Source: Adiantum capillus-veneris
Taxonomy: Eukaryota > Streptophyta > Polypodiopsida > Polypodiales > Pteridaceae
Assembly: GCA_014529385.2 (NCBI GenBank)
Contig: CM043962.1
Span: forward strand, 124,290,470 to 124,354,469
Direction of reading: 5' to 3'
DNA length: 64,000 bases
Of the stretch, positions 12,001 to 23,374 are shown one piece after another. Within the stretch, counting starts at the first letter, position 1; every line of letters begins with the position of its first letter. Under the pieces are notes generated by a model. It was not told where the DNA came from. It made no database searches and saw only the letters and a program-made list of their open reading frames with translations. Made by a program: the position numbers and the translations under genes.

Positions 12001-13375
12001 GCATGTCTACATTCAGTGTAAACAATCTGCCCACACATTTGCCCTCTGTGATCAGCTTACAACCATTCTGGAAATCTTCTACATAACAGCCATTTGGATT
12101 GAAGCGAACCTGCAAACCCTGCTCAACCATTTGTCCAACAGAAACAAGATTCTTTGTAATGTTTGGGACATGAAGTACATCTGCTAAGTACTTTGATTTC
12201 CCACTCTTCGTATTTAGAGGTATGTCCCCTACATGAGCAATGGGGTGAGCTGTGTCATCTCCTGTCTGCACATAGCCTGACACATCTGGTTTGCGCATAT
12301 CTCTAAACCACTCTCCACGAGACGTCATGTGATTAGAGGCACCTGAATCCACATACCAAACATCATCTTGGGTGGAATTCTCTGCAGTCATTGTATTCAT
12401 TACATGCTGCATAACAAACATGCGCTCGTTTTTGCTGTCATCTACATCTCTGCTAGTAGATGCAGAGTTTCCCTGTTCTCTCTTTCTACTTGCTTTTCCC
12501 TTTGGACAGTCGCGTGACATGTGACCTCTTTCACCACAAGTCCAACATTCTCTACTATCTTGAGTATGTTGCTGCCTGCTTGATCCTGCACCACGACCTC
12601 TTTGACTCCCCCTGCCTTGAGACTGGTTTCCCCTGCCACCTGTATTGTTTTGATTTGATTGACCTTGCAGAAATTGGCCCCTGCAACCCCTTGGGCCTCG
12701 ACCACGACCTCTACCTCTACCTCTATTGGAGTTAGAACAGAAGGCCTGTTCAGAATTATTTCTGCCATGAGAAGAAGATGTGTCAAGGTTCTTCTCCTCA
12801 AGAATAAGCATAGAAATCAAATCTTGGAACACGGGGATGTCGTCTCTTGTATTCATGGAAGACCTAAAATGTACATACTCATCTCCTAGACCATCCAAGC
12901 ATGCACGGACAATGTCATCGTCTTCCACTGAGACTTTAATAGATCCAAGAGCCTCAATGATACTCTTGATCTTCAAAGCATAATCATTGATGGAGAGGTT
13001 GTTCCTCTTAACCTGATTTAGCTCTGACTTTAGTTGAAGCTTCCTGGCCTTGGTGTTCACCTCGAACACTCTGCCTAAGTTTCTCCATGCAATGGCGGGG
13101 GTTTCAGCATCCTGTAGATAGCCCATCATGCCATCTGTGATGCTCATAGACAGCCAATACATCACTTTGCTCTGGCCTTGTTGCCAGTCCCTCAAAGCTT
13201 TCCTTTGTTCTGCTGTAGCATTTGCCTTGGGAATCTCTGGCTCCTTTTCATTGTCTCCTTCTACATAGTCCCAATAACCTTTTCCTTTTAGGAAATTTGT
13301 TATTCTGAACTTCCATGCAGGGTAGTTATTTTTCTCAAGCTTCTCAGTAACAATCTGACTGAAACCGTCAGACAT
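9026..13375 (-). CDS. Ty1/copia gag-pol polyprotein, intact
   Basis: A single 1449-codon frame starts at ATG (13375) about 254 bases after the primer site. Domains in order are: gag (1-200); Gly/Arg-rich stretch; CCHC knuckle CWTCGERGHMSRDC (277-290); protease DSG (343-345); pre-integrase and integrase with D545, D608 and E644 (D,D35E spacing); RT with YVDD at 1122-1125; RNase H with D1286, E1327 and D1363. All key residues are present. Gag, protease, integrase, RT order is diagnostic for Ty1/copia. It would act in cytoplasmic particles and insert cDNA in the nucleus. The stop codon lies 28 bases inside the 3' LTR. It looks potentially autonomous, though expression cannot be seen. Confidence 0.97.
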   Translation of the reverse strand: MSDGFSQIVTEKLEKNNYPAWKFRITNFLKGKGYWDYVEGDNEKEPEIPKANATAEQRKALRDWQQGQSKVMYWLSMSITDGMMGYLQDAETPAIAWRNLGRVFEVNTKARKLQLKSELNQVKRNNLSINDYALKIKSIIEALGSIKVSVEDDDIVRACLDGLGDEYVHFRSSMNTRDDIPVFQDLISMLILEEKNLDTSSSHGRNNSEQAFCSNSNRGRGRGRGRGPRGCRGQFLQGQSNQNNTGGRGNQSQGRGSQRGRGAGSSRQQHTQDSRECWTCGERGHMSRDCPKGKASRKREQGNSASTSRDVDDSKNERMFVMQHVMNTMTAENSTQDDVWYVDSGASNHMTSRGEWFRDMRKPDVSGYVQTGDDTAHPIAHVGDIPLNTKSGKSKYLADVLHVPNITKNLVSVGQMVEQGLQVRFNPNGCYVEDFQNGCKLITEGKCVGRLFTLNVDMPEVKAALFAQGTGVVADVDIWHKRIGHVNEQRLRSMQSKQIVKGLPKFKVDGMHKVCAACQFGKQSKGSFPHERNVCKRPLEVVHTDVWGPTDTASIHGFRYYVSFIDDHTRKVWVYFMRNKSEVFGHFQDFKVMIEKETDMQIKTLRSDGGGEYFSNDFSDFLRMHGIHRQFTCRYTPQQNGVAERKNRHIAEVARALMNEKNMPHHFWFEAVNTAVYIMNRTPTAAVHDVTPEEKFTGTKPDLAHLKVFGCIAYVHVPDELRRKLDPKAEKCILVGYSLEQKGYRCYNPTTRELRVSRDVVFDEMSSWYSNAHGTIGADVKDDVVVQNVRPQSQVLSGPQESSSRGSVEKPWNGRLRTQVTPPTGTGNVSRKGKEKVDEPPFMVDASSGFSHVNMDSDGSEQSLDEEFGIPAVRTPGVRKVQEDAREQRSDPGPRRSNRVRNPLQKLTYDGYLAHHQAYMAKVIQDVEPTCFEDAVGNVHWDDAMTEEMAALEANDTWDLVPLPSGKKAIGCKWVYKTKHKADGNIERHKARLVAKGYAQTYGIDYEETFAPVAKMTTVRAVIAVAASRGWIMHQMDVKNAFLNGELQEEVYMDQPPGYVDPGYPDYVCRLLKALYGLKQGSRAWYDRIAKYLVSIGFRRAHADHSLYVRESDVGIVVITIYVDDLIIVGDNAMEIDHVKGLLKQEFEMKDLGELRYFLGIEVIRTPEGVWLSQRQYALDMLSKYGMADCKPISIPLDVNAKLSAEKGDVVEDVNMYRKIVGSLIYLTITRPDLSYTVGLESQFMQLPRKPHLDGVRRTLRYVQGTLDYALFYAADAPLALYGYTDADWAGSIVDRRSTSGFMFSFGSAAVTWSSKKQPTVALSSTEAEYRGAAVAACEVAWLRTLLEDLGVQVDQQIFIHCDNLSSMQLARNLVFHARTKHIEVHYHYVRERVLAGDIDLVYVSTEEQIADIFTKALGAEKLRRFRTMLGLCDMQSSRGSVEMSSSTP

Positions 13376-13628
13376 CTTGAAGCACTAAGACAAAATAGCT
13401 GCAATCTGCAAAAACCTGCAAATCTTCTGAACCTGCTATCGTGGTTCTTGTAACGCTTTCTACACTCAACGAGTGTCCACAATCAAGCGTTTCACAACCA
13501 CTGTACTTGTACAGTAAATCTCTGTATACTGCACTTTGGAGACCTGTTCAGAAACTTGTACTTGTCGTGGATTGCGAACGAAGGGATTGTGATGCTCTTG
13601 CTCTCTTAGCCTCTCTTGCCCGCACCAG

Positions 13629-13640
13629 GCTCTGATACCA
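13629..13640 (-). promoter_or_regulatory. Primer-binding site of copia element
   Basis: The plus strand reads GCTCTGATACCA, so the minus strand reads TGGTATCAGAGC. This is the classic plant copia primer site, complementary to the 3' end of initiator tRNA-Met. It directly abuts the 5' LTR at 13641 and fixes that boundary. Confidence 0.95.
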
Positions 13641-13962
13641 TGTAAAGAATGAGGATGCAAGAGAGCTACACAAGACAAGCACAAAGCACACAGAGATGGA
13701 AAGCTTCTTCTTCTTCTTCACAGAAAAGAGAGTACAAAATGACTAAGTGCTAAAGCTGAAAAGTAGCACATATGTACATGCGGTCACTAAGTGTGAACTA
13801 GCTAGAAGCGTACTAGGCTGGCACTATAAGTGTAGTCCAGCTGTAGAATCACTGGCAGAGATCCTCCGTGTCGGTCACCTAACGCGCCAGTGAGTAAATG
13901 CCGTAAGCGGCCAAGACCCGTAGTGGATGCCAGCTCAAGGTGTAGAGCTCGACATCTCAACA
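13641..13962 (-). repeat. 5' LTR of copia element
   Basis: This 322-base LTR drives minus-strand transcription of the polyprotein. It starts TGTAAAGAATG next to the primer site and ends ATCTCAACA next to the TACCT target duplication. A short TTC-repeat and AG-rich stretch occurs near 13702. It is almost identical to 8732-9053. Confidence 0.97.
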
Positions 13963-14040
13963 TACCTTACAAGGAGGCCAAGGCTGTGAAGGTAGTAAAT
14001 GCTAATGTGGTGGCATAGTTTTTGTTCAATAACATTTGTT
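13963..14040 (+). pseudogene. Short integrase fragment of copy A between copia and foreign gag block
   Basis: These 78 bases (TACCTTACAAGGAGGCC onward) continue the integrase interrupted at 8731. They then stop at about 14040 within a segment that reads AACATTTGTTG. The same stretch appears again at 16240-16313, so the foreign block that follows is flanked by a duplicated integrase segment. Confidence 0.75.
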
Positions 14041-14292
14041 GAGCGGCTCTACAGATCTTAGAGCAAAACTTGAACTAAATGTATGCCACAGCAACCATTT
14101 AGTTTAACTTTGCAAAAAACATCGTTTAAGGCCTCAAAATTCATCTGCAAGTTAGGGGTGTCTAAAAGCGACAATTTGCGAGAATTGTGATGGAACGGTT
14201 GCGGTTTTGGACATAGTTTCGACTTTTCCCTAACCAAGAAAAAGTGGACTGAGTCTACTTGAACCAAGAAAAAGCTCTTAATCCCAAAAATC

Positions 14293-14592
14293 ATGTCTAC
14301 CCTAGATTCAAACGCAGCTTACACAAGCTTGGAGATCCCGACGATAGAAGAATATCCTCCCACAATGGATCTTCCAAACTTGCAAATGATAAAGACCCAT
14401 CTTGTTGAGAGAGTTTGGATGATTGGTCATGAGAGTGAAGGACTATATAGATACATTGACGAAAATGAGGACAATCTTTATAGGTGCTCAAATCTATACC
14501 TAGAAGAGATAACGGATTACAAGCTCTTATATGTCTACACATACGGAGTCGACTGTCAATGGAGTTCTATAGTTGTCGACAAGTATGGATGA
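14293..14592 (+). pseudogene. Retroelement N-terminal ORF fragment
   Basis: The frame encodes 99 residues starting MSTLDSNAAYTSLEIPTIEE and ends at a TGA (14590-14592). The text reads on past the stop toward the gag domain with little loss of coding character, so this is probably the N-terminal part of the same gag polyprotein, now broken. I do not recognise a domain in it. Confidence 0.45.
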
Positions 14593-14649
14593 GAATACAG
14601 AGTTGTAGAAATCACAAATCCATAGACTATACTAGAAAGAGGTGGATAT

Positions 14650-15354
14650 TTGGTCAATGAAGGACCACAAATGCCTCGACCAAACACGAGAATTCCTATA
14701 GGAATTCCAAGAAGAGAGCCACTAGGATTCCCTTCAAGAGCGATAACGAGAGAAGGATTGGGAGAGTCTCTGGTTGGACTTGTAAACAATCGACGAGTTA
14801 GACCATCCCAATTCCAGAAATGGGTAAACAGAAAATACTCCGGAGATAAAGATCCGAGAGATCACGTAGCGGATTTTAGAAGAGTGATTAGAGCAGAGGA
14901 AGTTTCAGATTTTGGGACACAGTTTGCGGGATTTGGATTGACTCTAGACGATGATGCAGCTACATGGTTCGACTCGGTGGAAAAATGGGATTTTGAGACC
15001 CTAGATGAGCTGTTTGAGGAGTTTATTGAAGAATTCTTGCCAAAAGGCAGTGCTCACAACACGGTCTCGCAAATCCATAGATTCAAACAGAAAGAGAATG
15101 AATCAGTACGCAAAGCATCATTATGGCTCAAGAGATATGTTAAGATCTGTCCGAGAGAGGAAGTACCTACGCAAGCACGACTAATGCTGATCTTTATCCA
15201 GGGAATGAGAGATGCGGGCCTTCAGAAGGATCTGCATATGATAAGGAGGATGACGCTAAACGAGTTGATCAAAGAAGCTCTTTATCTAGTGGATAATTGT
15301 GAGGCATACAAAGAAAAGGACCTAAAGAGTCAAGGAGATGACACATCCTCTTAG
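14650..15354 (+). pseudogene. gag: Ty3/gypsy gag domain in the foreign block
   Basis: The 234-codon frame carries a clear retrotransposon gag fold. It has WVNRKYSGDKDPRDHVADFR, then DDAATWFDSVEKWDFETLDELFEEFIEEFL, then FKQKENESVRKASLWLKRYV and LIFIQGMRD. These match the conserved alpha-helical gag core of plant Ty3/gypsy elements. It is a different family from the Tat-like gag at 199-1428. The frame starts with a non-conserved Met and likely continues the frame at 14293. It ends at TAG in a Ser-rich tail. Confidence 0.8.
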
Positions 15355-15428
15355 CACAATGTTGCACAGATAAGTGAGTCCATTGCCAAGCCACCGCACC
15401 TATTGATCAAGAAAATCTTATCGACGTC

Positions 15429-16172
15429 TTGGTCAAGAGGTTGATTCCTCTTGTAAGGTTTGATTCCGGAGAGCCAAAGTGGTGTGAAATTGAGAGAAAA
15501 TGGACGCACCATACGGGAGAAGAGTGCTATTATAGCGTGGAAAATGCTAGTGATAGGTATGTACAACTTGTTCTAGAAGCACCTACTCAACCTAGATACA
15601 TTACGGGGAATGCGCCAAGACCTGTAGGAGTTTTAAGGCCACAGCTTGTCTTAGGACAATAACCTCCGCTGCCAGGTGCTAGAATGCAAGTAAACATGAG
15701 ATACATGCCAATGATAGAAGCATCAAATAAATCAACGCCAGTACCAGCTACCATGTGGTATAGCAACCAAAGTGAGTACTACCCTTTGGAGCAACAAAAT
15801 GTGAGAGAAACACATCGAGTGGTGAGGCCGGTACAACCTCACCCTCCTGGGCTTCAGTCGAAAGAAGAAGGTATGAAATGGACGAAAGGACATTGCGATT
15901 CATTGAAAATAGCGGCTTATCTAGGTCAAAGGTTGCTTATAGCCAAGAGGAACTGCTAAAAGAATCTCCTCAACCAGAGACAGATTGTCACAAAAGTCGT
16001 GACAACCACTTGGTCAAACAATGTCCTCATACGGAGATCATTGAAGTAAATGCCTATTGTCTTGAGTGTGGCATCACTCACTTGATTTCCGATTGCCCAA
16101 AAAAACCAAACCAAATCAGGAAAATCACGACAAATGTATCAGGGATTGTTCAGCTCCCTAGTAGCTCAGAAA
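15429..16172 (+). pseudogene. Downstream gag region with Cys/His knuckle
   Basis: Three short frames (15429-15662, 15684-15959 and 15878 onward) cover this stretch, implying at least two frameshifts or stops. The last encodes CLECGITHLISDC, a C-x2-C-x3-H-x4-C variant of the retroviral-type knuckle with one residue fewer than usual. A second Cys/His cluster precedes it. The frame then runs into the Tat-like integrase at 16173, so the block ends there. Confidence 0.5.
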
Positions 16173-16606
16173 ATGAATGCCATAGGTCCTCTCCCAACGT
16201 CTACGAGAAGTAAGAAGTATGTGATGGTATCCATTGACTACCTTACAAGGAGGCCAAGGCTGTGAAGGTAGTAAATGCTAATGTGGTGGCATAGTTTGTG
16301 TTCGATAACATTTGTTGCCATTTTGGTGTTCCATGGGTGTTAGTTTCTGATAGGGGTCAGGGGTTTAGAAGCAAACTCATGAGTGCATTAGTGGAAAAGT
16401 TAAAGATTAAGCATTGGTTTTCCTCACCCTATCACCCCCAATGCAATGGTCTAGTTGAGAGTGTGTATAAGCAGGAAGCTGAGTCTGAAACAAATCTAGA
16501 GAAGTGTCTATGGACGTATAGGACGTCCTATAAGGTAGCTACAAATTTCACTCCATTTGAGCTAGTATATGGTAAGGAGGCTATATTGCGGTGCATGCAT
16601 AGTTAG
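16173..16606 (+). pseudogene. Integrase core, second copy in unit A, with 36-base deletion
   Basis: The segment restarts at the LNAIGPLP motif already seen at 8667 and runs through the integrase core. It includes VPWVLVSDRGQGF (second catalytic Asp) and FSSPYHPQCNGLVES (catalytic Glu). The first catalytic Asp is Asn. Copies B and C carry 12 more residues (NGQIVxMLTKYV) right after the Glu, absent here. A TAG at about 16292 replaces CAG, which copy C retains. The frame ends at a TAG near 16606 that all copies share. Confidence 0.8.
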
Positions 16607-16882
16607 GTGCTTTGAAAGGTATGTGGCGTGTCAGTTCCACTCAATAGGGAGTTCTACATGATCGGATAACCAGTTTGAAGGCTTTGCAGATGGACAGAGA
16701 GGGAGCGGCCGACTACTATGTGAAGCAGAGAGAGAAGCGCACTACAAGAGGTCACTTGAATTCCGGCGCCACATTGTGGTCACTGGCGGGTGTTGGTATA
16801 TGTGTGTGTATTTATGGAGGGAGCTAAGGTTTTTCAAAAAAATTGATTTTCAAATTTCCGATGCCTCTTCCGGCATGCAGGT
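16607..16882 (+). other. Integrase tail and junction to right arm
   Basis: No open frame persists here, but the text is shared almost base for base with 25887-26166 and 63533-63795. It ends with GATGCCTCTTCCGGCATGC, a small hairpin, just before the right arm starts at 16883. A purine-rich GGAGGGAGCTAAGG lies near 16816 but is not adjacent to the arm, so a normal polypurine tract is not evident. Confidence 0.6.
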
Positions 16883-19199
<2,317 letters not shown>

Positions 19200-20079
19200 T
19201 CATTGCCCACCCCCTCCTTGAACATTTATGTTCAACCACACATGGCCTTATTGCACTAAAAAACTGCACACCAAAAACAGACTCTTGTACACTGCAAAAC
19301 CACCTATTATGTACAAAATCTGGCACCTGTTACCTGCTATCTTGGTTCATGCGGGTTGCCCAACCCCCTGCTTTACCTGTAATCACCCACCAGGTTCAAA
19401 CACTTTGCATTGGTATTCTCTATCCACCTGCAACAACTTTGCATAGTGCCACGCCAAGGCACATACCCAACTGCATAGCCAAACTACCATCCACATGTTT
19501 CTACCACTCCAAGTACTCCGTAGCAAACTACCCACTCGCAACAAAGGACCTTCAAGAACACCAAATAGATCACCTTCGTGCTCACCATCCTGCTCAATCA
19601 ATAGTCGTGACCTACCTGACCCGCCCTCCCATCCATGTAAAGCTAGATCCTCATCTAGCAGATCCTATACCTGCTTAACAGCACACTACATAGATATCTT
19701 TATCACCATTCCTTTCAACCACCACTCACAGACCTCATTACAAAGCTTGGACACCGCCTTAGAATCCGCATCACCTGTCTAAGAGGGCACCAACTGCATA
19801 GGAAGCACCTCTAACTTTGACTCCGCTTTGCCCATCTCACCCGTCATGAACTCAACTCCAGCATCGTCGAGCTCCTCCTCGTCAACTGGCCCTTCAAGGT
19901 CAATAAGCACCACCTGCTTGTCCGTTTGAACCACATGCTCTTGTACTGCTGCATCATCAATCTCTACCAAGGAAGAGAGAAACTCGTTCTCTATCACATC
20001 CTTCTCATTCTCTTCCATAGGTACAACTGCTTCACACCTTTTAGCACAACTTTTCACCTGCTACACTACTATGGCATAC
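19200..20079. other. Unassigned flank of right arm, shared with copy C
   Basis: These 880 bases follow the arm and match 28413-29292 closely. No reading frame on either strand has a recognisable domain. An acidic frame on the minus strand (20057-19779) is preserved as a similar frame at 29282-28878, but I do not recognise it. It may be older element sequence into which the LTR at 20080 inserted. Confidence 0.5.
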
Positions 20080-21037
20080 TGTTGACCGCTGGGTCAACAA
20101 CACAACATAACTCAAGTTTCGTACCAAACTCTTATCTTTTGCGAGTTATGAAATGCTGCGGATTATGGCTATAAACGTCATTTGTAATGATTAGTTATTC
20201 TAGTTTCAGAAGCCAGGGTGCAATGGCACTTCCACATTGTAAATACAAAGCCATTTTACCCTTTCAACCCCATTTTTGGTTAAACCTAAGGTAGCCTTAC
20301 TATATAAGGTACCTAGGTCATTTTGTAAAAAGACTTTTAATCATAATCAAACTTTAGCGCTGATGTCTACTGTGTGTGAGAGAGAAAGAGAGTGAGCATG
20401 AGCTTCATCCTCTCGCTACGCCCGGCTCGCTCAACACATTGGAGATCCGACTGCACCATTGTTGTAGGCTCGAGGAGAGCTACGCGACAACGCCAAGCAT
20501 TCCACGCGAGATGAAGCGCACACGCCGACGCATCTACGAGCTATTTGTGGTCGTAAGTGTATCAAACGATGTCTGTTTTTTGCGTGCTAGTAGTATATAG
20601 AATCATGGTGACATAAGCTACGCATAGGTACTCATAAATTTTAGTTTCGGGCACTTTCAAAATTCGGCTCTGTCATCCTACACATTTTCCGCAGATGGGT
20701 TTAGAGTGAGGATTTTGAGTGTAGAAGCTTAGGGACATGTGTATCCTACTGAGGGTATGGTATTCCTTAAGTTTCGTATGAATCTGGCATGATTAGGGGA
20801 GTTACCTTCCGTATGTGTGTATGTGGCTAGGTGGTGTAGTTGAGAGCAGTGAGGTTCTTGATTGTGGTATAGTTGGCCTTCCAGTGCGTTATATGTATAG
20901 GATGGTCTCAGCCTGACAAGCTTAAGAGATTTCCTCCGTGTGGCTATCGTGTCATCTGTGTCCTCGATTGACATTATGTTGATCTAGGTAGTGTTTGCAT
21001 GTATTTCATGAGTGTGTGAGTCGCTCTCCGTCCAACA
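20080..21037 (+). repeat. 5' LTR of a second Ty3/gypsy element
   Basis: The 958-base segment starts TGTTGACCGC and ends CCGTCCAACA. It is followed one base later by TGGCGCCGCTGCCGGGGA, a tRNA-Asp-type primer site typical of plant Athila and Tat elements. A TATA box (TATATAAG) lies at 20301-20308. The same LTR with the same neighbours occurs at 29293-30241, so it inserted before the segmental duplication. No matching 3' LTR is visible in the window. Confidence 0.8.
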
Positions 21038-21038
21038 T

Positions 21039-21056
21039 TGGCGCCGCTGCCGGGGA
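21039..21056 (+). promoter_or_regulatory. Primer-binding site, tRNA-Asp type
   Basis: TGGCGCCGCTGCCGGGGA is nearly the consensus plant Ty3/gypsy primer site, with CTG where GTTG-type elements have TTG. It marks the start of the internal region. Bases 21057-21501 are untranslated leader with no ORF. Confidence 0.85.
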
Positions 21057-21501
21057 CACAAGGACCTAAGTAGGTTTCCTACTAACACTCGTGTGATGGT
21101 TGATTGATTTAGTTTTGGCTAAAGAAAGCATTTTTCTTAAGTGGATCCGGAAGAGGATATTCCGTGATCAAGTGGATAGCCAGGAAGCATGTGTCTTGCC
21201 GAGGGTCTGCGACTAGATAGGTTTAGTTAGGATCTGTGGATTAGAGTAGTTGTTGGTGGTCGAGTGATTTGTGAGGTGATAAAAGCGTTTACTAGTCCGT
21301 GTGTGGCATTGAAGCGTTTTTCTACTCATAGATGCAAAACCCCATATGATTTGTAGGAGTAGCTTTAGGTAAGTGATCCGATTCTGATCTAGAGCTCTTC
21401 AGCATTGAATTATTTGCTAGCGTGCTTGATTGCATTTGAAATCACGGAAAAGTGTGCTTTTGAGGGTAAAAATGCATTAAACAAGATTTTGTGGACATTT
21501 T

Positions 21502-21664
21502 TGTTGGAGCTATATAGAGAGCCCACACTTAGGCTATATATAGCTAGGAGTCCCCACTATATATGTGTACTCAGTGTGTGTTCTACATACACTTTGGGGT
21601 TTGCAATCGTGGAGTCATCTATCTCTCTCTCTCCCTCGTCTCGTGTCTCGTCTCCAGTTCAACA
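21502..21664 (+). repeat. Short copia/TRIM-like LTR
   Basis: A 163-base segment starts TGTTGGAGCTATATAGAG and ends CCAGTTCAACA, directly followed by TGGTATCAGAGC (21665-21676), the initiator tRNA-Met primer site. TATATATAG lies near 21535. Small LTRs with this primer site are typical of TRIM or small copia elements. It interrupts the leader of the LTR element at a point where copy C (30708) continues differently. The internal region is cut off after 25 bases by the CACTA terminus, and no second LTR is seen. Confidence 0.75.
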
Positions 21665-21896
21665 TGGTATCAGAGCATCACGTTAAAAAGATAAGTTGTA
21701 TCACTACAAGAGGCTATTCATATTAGCGACGCTCAAAAAAAAGAAAATTCCCGGCATCGCTATGAGCGTCACAAATTTCTTTGTAAATTTGCGACGCTCA
21801 TAGCGACGCCGACTGGGCTAAAAAAATAACAGAGAGCGCCCAAAAACTCAGATCTTAGATCTGAGTTTTTCGGCGCCCTCAAGCAAGGAGCAGGTA

Positions 21897-21899
21897 ACG

Positions 21900-21944
<45 letters not shown>

Positions 21945-21946
21945 CT

Positions 21947-21986
<40 letters not shown>

Positions 21987-22057
21987 AGAGGAAGGAGATC
22001 CAGGTATGCTCCTTCCCTCTCCTCACTCTCATGTTCCCTTCCCCTCTTTCTCTCTCC

Positions 22058-22093
<36 letters not shown>

Positions 22094-22105
22094 TAGTGTT
22101 TTTGA

Positions 22106-22164
<59 letters not shown>

Positions 22165-22385
22165 AACATAAACAAAAACGCACACACACATACATAAACA
22201 AAGAATGCACACACACATTGAGAGAGGAAAAGAGAGAGAGAGCATGCATAAACAAAAAACGCACACATTGAGAGAGGAAAAGAGAGAGAGAACATGCATA
22301 AACAAAAAACGCACACATTGAGAGAGGAAAAGAGAGAGAAAACATGCATAAACAAAAAACGCACACACATTGAGAGAGAAAGAGA
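21897..22385. repeat. Microsatellites and 50-bp minisatellite inside CACTA
   Basis: The stretch holds (TC)n at about 21899-21937, (AC)n at 21947-21981, (AC)n near 22073-22093 and (AG)n at 22121-22160. From about 22211 to 22380 a 50-base unit (ACGCACACATTGAGAGAGG plus a purine run and CATGCATAAACAAAAA) is repeated three to four times. Long SL/RE-rich reading frames across it are artefacts of the repeats. Confidence 0.9.
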
Positions 22386-22440
22386 GAGAAACTAATTTAA
22401 CATCGTAGGAAACTAATTAAAATTAAAAGACCTAAAGATC

Positions 22441-22510
22441 TAGCCGACGAGGAGTTGAACTCAAGACCTATTATTCAAGAGGGAAATGGCATAACCAATC
22501 TATCATACTT
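22441..22510 (-). other. Possible tRNA-like (SINE-type) remnant
   Basis: On the minus strand this segment contains GAGTTCAACTCCTC, similar to a T-arm and B box, with an A-box-like GATTGGTTATGCC about 35 bases upstream. The stems are imperfect and no CCA or poly-T end is clear. It may be a tRNA-derived fragment within the CACTA element, or chance. Confidence 0.2.
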
Positions 22511-22579
22511 GGCATGGGTGATAGAAATGTTATACCATTTATCTCTTTTTATTGGCACACACATCTACACACGCGCACA

Positions 22580-23277
22580 CACACAAGAAGAAGAGAGTTA
22601 TAACGTTGTAGGAAACTATCCTAAAAGACGTTAAAGATTAGGTTAGATGTAGACTTACGTTAAATTAGATTTAGGTTTATTTAAGTTAAATTAGATTAGA
22701 TTTAGGTTTATTTTTAATTAGATTTACGTTTATTTACGCTAGATTTAGATTTACGTTATATTAGATTAGATTTAGGTCTCCATAGACTGCGATGCCTGCG
22801 TGAAGCGGGTGATCAAGAAAGCCCTCAATGGAATATAGGGTATTGCTGCCTTCACTCATGGTGGGCTCCGTCGATCCAAAAGTACTGGTGAAATGTCTTC
22901 AGAAGATAGGGAAGAAGGTGGATCTTCAGGGCGGCAAGAGTCACTACATCCCCGACACAATGACCATCTAGACAACCTCTAGTCATTCAACATCAACTTC
23001 AAAGTTAGTAACAAGAGCAAGAACGGTCTAAAGGGCCAATTGCTGTCGTCAGATGTGGATGGAGATGAGGCAGCGTCACCGCCGGAAGTTAACTCTCACA
23101 TCTTTAGTGATGAGAATGCCAACTCTTGCCGATTTATGTGAAAAATTATTTGTTAAATCAGTTTTAAGGTTCTTATAATCCCTGTTAGTTTAGTTCTTTG
23201 TTTTTAATATAACATAATTTACGTTAGATTTAGATTTATGTTATATTAGATTAGACTTAGGTTTATTTAGGTTTAAC

Positions 23278-23374
<97 letters not shown>

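Larger units (their letters stand above)
8732..13962 (-). mobile_element. Complete young Ty1/copia retrotransposon
   Basis: The element is 5231 bases long and lies on the minus strand inside the integrase of copy A. It has 322-base LTRs (8732-9053 and 13641-13962) with TG...CA ends, a primer site, a polypurine tract, a full polyprotein and a TACCT target duplication at 8727-8731 and 13963-13967. The two LTRs differ at only about 3 positions by eye, and the coding frame is unbroken, so insertion was recent. The undisturbed target sequence is visible at about 16234-16250 and 25481-25500. Confidence 0.97.
14041..16172 (+). mobile_element. Foreign retroelement gag block inserted in the integrase region
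   Basis: This 2.1-kb block has no similarity to the Tat-like element around it. It encodes a leader peptide frame (14293-14592), a gag domain (14650-15354) and a region with a Cys/His knuckle (about 15878-16172), all on the plus strand. No LTR, primer site or pol was found. On both sides lies the same integrase segment of about 140 bases, so the edge looks like recombination between two element copies and not a simple insertion. Confidence 0.65.
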
